This document shows, one piece after another, positions 1 through 5,059 of a stretch of DNA of 5,059 nt. Position numbers and translations under genes: made by a program. The number at the start of each line of letters is the position of its first letter. Positions within the stretch are counted from its first letter, which is position 1. Source of the DNA: Pedobacter sp. UBA1951 (lineage in GTDB: Bacteria; Bacteroidota; Bacteroidia; Sphingobacteriales; Sphingobacteriaceae); the NCBI GenBank assembly GCA_002336465.1, contig DDEP01000015.1, positions 1 through 5,059 on the forward strand. The letters run 5' to 3'. A model generated the notes under the pieces. That model saw only the letters and a list, made by a program, of their open reading frames with translations, was not told the DNA's origin and searched no databases.

Positions 1-1
1 T

Positions 2-1999
2 GACATCTTCAATTTTAAGTGGTTAGCAGGACAACCAGATGAACTTAAAAACCCGAATACGACCATATTAACCAAAGATATGGCTACCCGTTTTTTTGGC
101 GATTGGAAAAATGCGGTTGGCAGATCATTTAACTACCAAAATAATGAAAACTATAAAGTAATTGGGGTAATTGACGATTTGCCTAAAAACAGCTCATTCC
201 CTTTTAAGATTATACTTTCTTATAAAAACTTTAAGAGCAAGAAGATGGACAAATGGGGCTCATGTTCTTCATCTTCAGAGTGCTATGTGCTACTTAAAAA
301 AGGGATAGATATTGGCAGCCTGAATGCCCCAATGGCTAAATTCATTGATAAATATTATACAGATAAGGGACCGGGTAAAGAAGGACATCATTTTCAATCT
401 TTAAGCCAGATCCATTACGATACCGAATATGGAAATTTTGCAGGTAATACTATGCCTATGAAAGAAATATATGGCTTAATGGTAATAGGAGCGTTCTTAA
501 TGCTTACGGCTTGTATCAACTTTATCAATTTAGCTACCGCTCAATCTATAAGCCGTTCAAAAGAAATAGGAGTAAGAAAAGTGATGGGAAGTATGCGTAA
601 ACAATTGATCGTACAATTTCTTACAGAAACCTTTTCGTTAACTCTTATAGCCTTGTTATTTGCCTGTGTGTTAACAGAAGCCGCTTTACCGAGCATGCGC
701 AATCTGCTTTATATAGACATGACTTTCAATATCTTTCAGTACCCGTCTATACTTTTATTTATGATTGTATTAACGGTTGTGGTAGCATGCTTGTCTGGTT
801 TTTATCCAGCATTGGTTATGTCTGGTTTTAGTCCTGCCTTAGCCATCAAAAATAAGATAAAAGCAAATACCGGAGGTTTAGGATTGAGAAAAGTGCTTGT
901 AGTAGTGCAATTTACAATTACGGTAGTGCTTATTATTGGCACCTTGGTTATCATTAACCAGATGAAATACATCAGAGAAAGACCTATAGGTTTTAATCCT
1001 TCAGCTATAGCTTTAGTAGATATTCCTAACGATAGCATCAGCAGAACAAGATTTGATGTATTAAAAACACGTATTATGCAAGTACCCGGCGTAAAAGACC
1101 TGAGCTTATGTATGTCTGCACCCTCTTCATCTAACAATAATGAAAGCAGTTTTTCATACAATAGCTCAAAAGATGCCGATTTTCAGGTAAATACGAAACT
1201 TGGCGACGAAAATTACTTTAAAACATTCGGGCTAAATTTTGTGGCAGGCAGAGCTTATAGTAAAAGCGATACCATTAGAGAATATGTGGTGAATGAAACC
1301 TTATTGAAAAGATTAAATGTACCTAATCCACAAGAAGCTATAGGTAAAAAGCTAAGCATTAGTGGCAGTCCTGGACAGATTGTAGGCGTGGTAAAAGATT
1401 TTAACAATACTAGCCTGCATAACGGTATTTCGCCAATAGCCATCAGCACCTATAAAAACAGCTATTACACCATGGCGGTTAAGCTTGATAGCAAACAGAT
1501 TATGACAGGTATGGCAGATATACAGAAAATATGGAACAATGTGTTTCCAGAATATGTATACAGTTCTTCATTCATGGATGATGAGATCAACAGCTATTAT
1601 GAGAGCGAGAAGATCATGGGTACTTTATTTAAAGTGTTTGCAGGAGTAATCATTTTCATTTCATTCATCGGTTTATTTGGGTTGATTTCTTTTGTAGCTG
1701 CACAGCGTACCAAAGAAGTAGCCATCAGAAGAGTATTAGGTGCATCTACATTTGAATTGGTTAAAATGCTAAACGGTTCATTCCTGCTTATGGTTTTCAT
1801 AGCTAATCTGGTAGCTTGGCCTCTAGCTTATGTATTTGTTTCGAAATGGCTCAATGGTTTTACCTATCGCATTAATGTGAGCATATGGCCTTTTGTTATA
1901 GCCATGTTTGTTTCCTTGATCATCACTTTGATCACAGTATCTATACGTTCGTTAAGAGCGGCCAAAGCCAATGCAATTGACGCCCTTAAATACGAATAA
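2..1999 (+). CDS. ABC transporter permease, FtsX/MacB-like (5'-truncated by window edge)
   Basis: Integral inner-membrane subunit of an FtsX/MacB-type ABC transporter. The frame is open from base 2, and the residues before the first ATG (base 80) continue the periplasmic-domain consensus (DIFNFKWLAG...NPNTTILTKD). ATG 80 is therefore internal, and aligning with the downstream paralogue suggests about 130 residues are missing. In visible numbering (D=1), residues 1-154 are the end of the first MacB-type periplasmic domain (VIGVIDD 53-59). Membrane segments lie near 156-177, 211-229, 248-265 and 298-318. A second periplasmic domain spans 320-538 (GVVKDF 462-467), followed by segments near 543-564, 594-613 and 628-647. 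Duplicated ATPase-contact motifs are EIGVRKVMG 188-196 and EVAIRRVLG 572-580; SGFYPA is at 265-270. The conserved tail AIDALKYE closes a normal C-terminus. The ATPase gene follows 58 bases downstream, implying an operon. The substrate is unknown; family assignment is secure, and the topology is judged by eye. Confidence 0.94.
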   Translation, partial: DIFNFKWLAGQPDELKNPNTTILTKDMATRFFGDWKNAVGRSFNYQNNENYKVIGVIDDLPKNSSFPFKIILSYKNFKSKKMDKWGSCSSSSECYVLLKKGIDIGSLNAPMAKFIDKYYTDKGPGKEGHHFQSLSQIHYDTEYGNFAGNTMPMKEIYGLMVIGAFLMLTACINFINLATAQSISRSKEIGVRKVMGSMRKQLIVQFLTETFSLTLIALLFACVLTEAALPSMRNLLYIDMTFNIFQYPSILLFMIVLTVVVACLSGFYPALVMSGFSPALAIKNKIKANTGGLGLRKVLVVVQFTITVVLIIGTLVIINQMKYIRERPIGFNPSAIALVDIPNDSISRTRFDVLKTRIMQVPGVKDLSLCMSAPSSSNNNESSFSYNSSKDADFQVNTKLGDENYFKTFGLNFVAGRAYSKSDTIREYVVNETLLKRLNVPNPQEAIGKKLSISGSPGQIVGVVKDFNNTSLHNGISPIAISTYKNSYYTMAVKLDSKQIMTGMADIQKIWNNVFPEYVYSSSFMDDEINSYYESEKIMGTLFKVFAGVIIFISFIGLFGLISFVAAQRTKEVAIRRVLGASTFELVKMLNGSFLLMVFIANLVAWPLAYVFVSKWLNGFTYRINVSIWPFVIAMFVSLIITLITVSIRSLRAAKANAIDALKYE

Positions 2000-2054
2000 G
2001 ACCAAAGACGAACGAACACGAAGAACGAACAACGAATAAACGAATAACGATAAT
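1993..2054 (+). repeat. Degenerate CGAANAA heptamer repeat between permease and ATPase genes
   Basis: CGAA occurs at 1993, 2009, 2013, 2019, 2026, 2033 and 2041, with CGAT at 2048. From 2019 the spacing is 7, 7, 8 and 7 bases, giving units CGAAGAA, CGAACAA, CGAATAA, (A) CGAATAA, CGATAAT. The first CGAATAA (1993-1999) contains the permease's last Glu codon and its TAA stop. Bases 2000-2036 contain no T on this strand, so the leader should be nearly unstructured. There is no Shine-Dalgarno motif before ATG 2058. A role as an unstructured ribosome-landing leader is inference; it could equally be neutral slippage-derived sequence. Confidence 0.8.
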
Positions 2055-2057
2055 AAG

Positions 2058-2735
2058 ATGATAAAACTTGAAAATATAGAAAAATATTACGCAAACAAGG
2101 GAGTTAAAAACTATGTTTTGCGACACGTTACCACCCAAATTGATAAAGGAGAGTTTGTATCCATTATGGGACCATCAGGTGCAGGGAAATCTACTTTGTT
2201 AAATATTATGGGAATGCTTGAAGAACCTACATATGGTACTTATTCTTTTAATGAAGAAGATGTTACCCATTTGGGCGAACGTAAGAAGATAGAATTATAC
2301 CGTAATCATATAGGCTTTGTATTTCAAGCTTACCACCTTATAGATGAAATGACGGTATATGAAAACATTGAGGCACCTCTGCTCTATAAAAATGTAAGCA
2401 GTGGCGAGCGCAAAAGTCGTATAGCAGATTTATTAGATAGATTTAATATTGTAGCTAAAAAAGACTTGTTCCCTAATCAGCTTTCGGGCGGGCAGCAACA
2501 ATTGGTAGGTATAGCTAGAGCCTTAGCAGCACAACCTGCTATTATACTGGCAGATGAACCAACCGGTAACCTCCAATCTGTACAGGCAGAAGAAATTATG
2601 GAACTCTTTAAAAAACTGAATAAAGAAGAAGGCATAACCATAGTACAAGTTACCCATTCTGAGAAAAATGCGAGATACGGCAACAGGATCATAACCATAG
2701 AGGACGGGATAATTAAAGAAGATCTGAAAATTTAA
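2058..2735 (+). CDS. ABC transporter ATP-binding protein, LolD/MacB type
   Basis: Cytoplasmic ATPase that binds and hydrolyses ATP to drive the adjacent FtsX-type permeases. It has 225 residues, the usual length for a stand-alone LolD-like subunit, and is complete. Motifs in order: Walker A GPSGAGKST 38-46; Q-loop Q90 in FVFQAYHLIDEMTVYENIEAPLLY, the MacB/LolD-typical region; signature LSGGQ 142-146; Walker B IILADE 162-167 with catalytic E167; H-switch H200. Two positions are atypical. The signature continues QQLVGIARAL where most relatives have QQRVAIARAL, so L149 replaces Arg. The D-loop reads GNLQS instead of GNLDS, so Q173 replaces Asp. Key catalytic residues are intact, so activity is expected. 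ATG 2058 is preceded in frame by TAA at 2037-2039 with no ATG between, which fixes the start. The gene sits 58 bases after one permease and 108 bases before another, so it may serve one or both. No exact gene symbol can be justified. Confidence 0.96.
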   Translation: MIKLENIEKYYANKGVKNYVLRHVTTQIDKGEFVSIMGPSGAGKSTLLNIMGMLEEPTYGTYSFNEEDVTHLGERKKIELYRNHIGFVFQAYHLIDEMTVYENIEAPLLYKNVSSGERKSRIADLLDRFNIVAKKDLFPNQLSGGQQQLVGIARALAAQPAIILADEPTGNLQSVQAEEIMELFKKLNKEEGITIVQVTHSEKNARYGNRIITIEDGIIKEDLKI

Positions 2736-2755
2736 GCCGTTAAAGACAGAAAATA

Positions 2756-2773
2756 GGATTGGTAATGCAATCC
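2756..2773. other. Small perfect hairpin in the ATPase-permease intergenic gap
   Basis: GGATTG (2756-2761) and CAATCC (2768-2773) are exact reverse complements around the 6-base loop GTAATG. The hairpin begins 20 bases after the ATPase stop codon. No T-run follows on the + strand, so it does not look like an intrinsic terminator in the direction of the genes. It could be an mRNA-stabilising or processing structure, or a chance palindrome; a 6-bp stem is short and only modestly GC-rich. Confidence 0.4.
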
Positions 2774-2822
2774 GTACCGAAATAAAATAATACCTGATTA
2801 ACCAATGATCAATAAACCGGTT

Positions 2823-2839
2823 AACGAATAAACGAACAA
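2823..2839 (+). repeat. Second copy of the AACGAATAAACGAAYAA leader repeat
   Basis: The 17 bases here match 2031-2047, upstream of the ATPase gene, with a single mismatch (C for T at 2837). The copy ends 4 bases before ATG 2844, whereas the upstream copy ends 10 bases before ATG 2058. In each copy the first CGAATAA supplies an in-frame TAA (2829-2831 here, 2037-2039 upstream) that bars any upstream extension of the following gene. Function is unknown; shared position before both starts hints at a leader role. Confidence 0.75.
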
Positions 2840-2843
2840 GCAT

Positions 2844-5059
2844 ATGTTTAAAATAAACCTGAAAATAGCCCTGCGTAATCTATGGAAAAATAAGACCTAT
2901 ACTGCTATCAACATTGGCGGTTTGGCTTTAGGTTTAACGGCATTTATTCTATTGCTTCTTTTCATCAATAACGAAAAAAGCTACGATACTTGGGATCCTC
3001 AACTTAAACAAGTTTACCAGATCCGTGAAAGACATGATTTCTTTACGCCTGATAATAAACCCAGATGGCAGCATATAAACGATTCTAGAGTAGGTAATCT
3101 GCTTAAGGAAAAAATACCTCAGTTTAAAGCCGTTACAAAGATTGACAATGGCTGGGGAAGTTCTTATTCTATAAAAATAGAAAACAAAGAGCCCATTCTT
3201 GCAAGCAATATCAAAAACGCCGATTCGATGTTCTTTAAAGTTTTTCCTTATGAATTCTTGTATGGAGATGAGAAAACAGCATTGAATAAGCCGTTTACAG
3301 CAGTGATAAAACAAAGCTTTGCTAAAAAACTATTCGGTACAGATCAGGTTTTAGGAAAACAGATCAGCGTGCTAGCTTGGAGAGGAGATGAAGCAAAACC
3401 TATGACTATTACTGGTGTTATAAAAGATACTGAGACGCCCGAAACGATTGCTTTTAATGTCATGACACATACTGGAAAGAGAGAGAATGATCCTGATCAG
3501 CCACAATCTACCAATTATTGTCAAGTGTATGCATTGGCAACTCAAAAGTTAGATACCACTAATTTAAATAAGACAATCTTAAGTACCTATATCGCATTTA
3601 AGAAAGCTAATTTTGTACAACGTAATATCAAATTCGAAGATTTCTATAAAAATGGTTACTATCCCGGACTAAAAGCAGTTCCTATGACAGAGGTGCATAT
3701 TAACCCTACGGTTAATTCTACTTGGCTCGAAAAGATTAAACCACTTATAGCCGTATCACTATTTTTATTGCTCATTTCTATCATCAACTTTGTAAACCTT
3801 TCAACAGCCCAATCCGTTCAGAGAGCTAAAGAAGTAGGCGTAAAGAAAGTTTTGGGTGTTTATAAGCAACAGCTTGTTCGTCAGTTTTTAAATGAAGCAG
3901 CTATACAAAGCCTATTGGCTACGTTAATAGCCGTTGTATTGATAGAAATACTTTTACCTTCTTTTAACCGCCAGTTCGATATTAATTTATCTTTTTGGTA
4001 TAACAATCATTTAGGTAGCCTGTTACTCCAGCTACTTGGGCTGTTCCTACTTATTACGCTTTTAGCTGGTTTTTACCCAGCATGGATCATTTCGGGTTTT
4101 AATCCGGTAAAAGTACTTAAAGGTAACTATGAAACCAGCTTTAAAGGTATTGCTTTACGAAACGGACTGGTAATCCTGCAATTTGTAATCGCGGTTACAT
4201 TTATCACAGGTATAGGTATCATGCACCTTCAAAATAAGTATATCGCCAATAAAGACTTAGGTTTCGATCGTACTAAACTGATCAATATTGCAACCAATTA
4301 TGAAGATGAATTTGTACAAAGGATAAAACACATACCCGGTGTACAATATGTGGGAACAACCACGCAGGTTATGGGCAATACCTTTAACGTACCAAATGAA
4401 ATTAAGTACAATAACCAGAAATATAATATGAATGCGGTTACCGTAAGTATGGAAACCCTGCCTGCTTTGGGCGTGGAGGTTATAAAAGGAAGGATTTTCG
4501 GACCTCAGTACAAACAAGATACAGTAAATACTGCAGTTTTAAACGAAACTGCTGCAAAATTGATGGGCAACAATGTGGTAGGTAAATTTTATAAGAGTGA
4601 GGAGAATACTTTTCAGATCGTAGGTGTAATTAAGGATTACAATAACGAGAGTTTTGATAAAGCTGTATTGCCAACCGTTTATAAGGTAACTCAATTAGGT
4701 GGTACATCAAGTAACAATAACCTTTTGGTAAAATTGAGCACCTCTAACGACAAGGCGGTTATAAAAGCTATTGAGAAAGAATGGATTAGATTATATCCTA
4801 ACTTCCCTATGCAATATACCACCCTTGAAGATGCATTTAAAAAAGAGTTGCAAAGTGGCGAGCGCATTATGCAGATCATGTTATTGTTTAGCATTATATC
4901 AGTAGCACTTTCTTTACTGGGTTTATTTGCCTTGTCTGCATTTATGGCACAAAGACGTACCAAAGAAATTGCAATCCGCAAAATATTAGGTGCTTCAGAC
5001 CTACAACTGATCCATATGCTAAACCGTTCTTTTCTAATTTTGGTGGTAACCGCTAATGT
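2844..5059 (+). CDS. ABC transporter permease, FtsX/MacB-like (3'-truncated by window edge)
   Basis: Second inner-membrane permease, paralogous to the one at the left edge. The frame is open to the last base, with 738 residues visible and about 50 expected to be missing (the last two membrane segments and a tail such as ALKYE). The N-terminus ALRNLWKNKTYTAINIGGLALG is the family hallmark leading into membrane segment 1 (about 20-41). The first periplasmic domain spans 43-299 (GVIKD 191-195). Segments follow near 300-319, 353-371, 391-410 and 443-461. The second periplasmic domain spans 462-672 (GVIKDY 594-599), with a further segment near 677-700. ATPase-contact motifs are EVGVKKVLG 330-338 and EIAIRKILG 708-716; AGFYPA is at 408-413. 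In-frame TAA at 2829-2831 makes ATG 2844 the only likely start. It probably pairs with the upstream ATPase; whether it works alone, as a dimer or with the other permease is not visible. Substrate unknown. Confidence 0.95.
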   Translation, partial: MFKINLKIALRNLWKNKTYTAINIGGLALGLTAFILLLLFINNEKSYDTWDPQLKQVYQIRERHDFFTPDNKPRWQHINDSRVGNLLKEKIPQFKAVTKIDNGWGSSYSIKIENKEPILASNIKNADSMFFKVFPYEFLYGDEKTALNKPFTAVIKQSFAKKLFGTDQVLGKQISVLAWRGDEAKPMTITGVIKDTETPETIAFNVMTHTGKRENDPDQPQSTNYCQVYALATQKLDTTNLNKTILSTYIAFKKANFVQRNIKFEDFYKNGYYPGLKAVPMTEVHINPTVNSTWLEKIKPLIAVSLFLLLISIINFVNLSTAQSVQRAKEVGVKKVLGVYKQQLVRQFLNEAAIQSLLATLIAVVLIEILLPSFNRQFDINLSFWYNNHLGSLLLQLLGLFLLITLLAGFYPAWIISGFNPVKVLKGNYETSFKGIALRNGLVILQFVIAVTFITGIGIMHLQNKYIANKDLGFDRTKLINIATNYEDEFVQRIKHIPGVQYVGTTTQVMGNTFNVPNEIKYNNQKYNMNAVTVSMETLPALGVEVIKGRIFGPQYKQDTVNTAVLNETAAKLMGNNVVGKFYKSEENTFQIVGVIKDYNNESFDKAVLPTVYKVTQLGGTSSNNNLLVKLSTSNDKAVIKAIEKEWIRLYPNFPMQYTTLEDAFKKELQSGERIMQIMLLFSIISVALSLLGLFALSAFMAQRRTKEIAIRKILGASDLQLIHMLNRSFLILVVTAN

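Larger units (their letters stand above)
2736..2843 (+). other. 108-base intergenic region, no gene
   Basis: This gap between the ATPase stop and the second permease start holds the 6-bp hairpin (2756-2773), an AT-rich middle (2781-2800), the 8-bp palindrome AACCGGTT (2815-2822) and a CGAATAA-type repeat just before the start. No Bacteroidota-type promoter (TTG with TANNTTTG about 20 bases later) is convincing, and there is no intrinsic terminator, so read-through transcription from the ATPase gene is the simplest reading. No Shine-Dalgarno motif is seen upstream of ATG 2844. Confidence 0.6.

Noticed and set aside
80..82. ATG at 80 as the true start of the left permease
   Set aside because: The frame is open back to base 2, and the 26 upstream residues match the periplasmic-domain consensus and align with the downstream paralogue, so this Met is internal.
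802..1161. Minus-strand frame of 119 codons
   Set aside because: It lies wholly antisense within the well-supported left permease and resembles no known family; a shadow of that gene.
1993..2054. CGAA repeats as a CRISPR array
   Set aside because: Units are about 7 bases with no spacers of 25-40 bases; this is a degenerate simple repeat.
1864..2094. Minus-strand frame of 76 codons spanning the first gap
   Set aside because: Mostly antisense to permease and ATPase coding sequence; its middle is the translated CGAA repeat, giving low-complexity protein.
2759..2798. Possible Bacteroidota promoter (TTG at 2759-2761 with a downstream -7 element)
   Set aside because: No TANNTTTG-like sequence lies at the required distance; the nearest TA-containing octamer (TACCTGAT at 2791) matches poorly.
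2798..2824. TTAACC/GGTTAA inverted repeat as a terminator or operator
   Set aside because: The stem is only 6 AT-rich pairs with a 15-base loop and no T-run, and it overlaps the 8-bp palindrome AACCGGTT; chance is likely in such AT-rich sequence.
2523..2843. Minus-strand frame of 106 codons covering the second gap
   Set aside because: Two thirds is antisense to the ATPase gene; the product is Phe/Leu/Ile-rich with no recognisable domain, and no leader or partner gene supports it.
2949..3314. Minus-strand frame of 121 codons inside the right permease
   Set aside because: Completely antisense to a strongly supported gene, with no family resemblance.

Overview
The window is AT-rich DNA with the style of a Bacteroidota genome, most likely Sphingobacteriaceae (Pedobacter-like). 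This is inferred from three things: the protein families (long FtsX/MacB-type permeases with the RNLxKNKxYTxINIGGLALG N-terminus and the xxANAIDALKYE C-terminus), the lack of Shine-Dalgarno sequences before the start codons, and the A-rich gene leaders. No marker gene fixes the genus.

Layout: everything readable is on the + strand and forms one compact cluster. Positions 2-1999 hold the C-terminal ~665 residues of a large ABC transporter permease whose N-terminus lies off the left edge. A 58-base gap made of a degenerate CGAANAA heptamer repeat follows. Positions 2058-2735 hold a complete 225-residue ABC ATPase of the LolD/MacB type. A 108-base gap contains a small perfect hairpin and, just before the next start, a second copy of the CGAA-type repeat. 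From 2844 a second, paralogous permease runs off the right edge with 738 residues visible and probably about 50 missing.

How they work together: the ATPase supplies ATP hydrolysis, and each permease supplies transmembrane helices plus two large periplasmic domains. Each permease is an internal duplication (periplasmic domain plus FtsX module, twice), so the window shows four copies of the putative ATPase-contacting motif E[IV][GA][VI][RK][KR][VI][LM]G. By analogy with MacB and LolCDE these are mechanotransmission-type machines that act on substrates in the periplasm or outer leaflet, not channels that carry solutes across the membrane. The substrate cannot be read from the sequence, and no membrane-fusion protein, TolC-like protein or regulator is in view.

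Novelty: the genes belong to known families in an arrangement that is common in Bacteroidota. I do not see a clearly new system. The most unusual sequence-level signals are the CGAANAA leader repeat shared by both downstream genes and the non-canonical signature-tail and D-loop residues of the ATPase.
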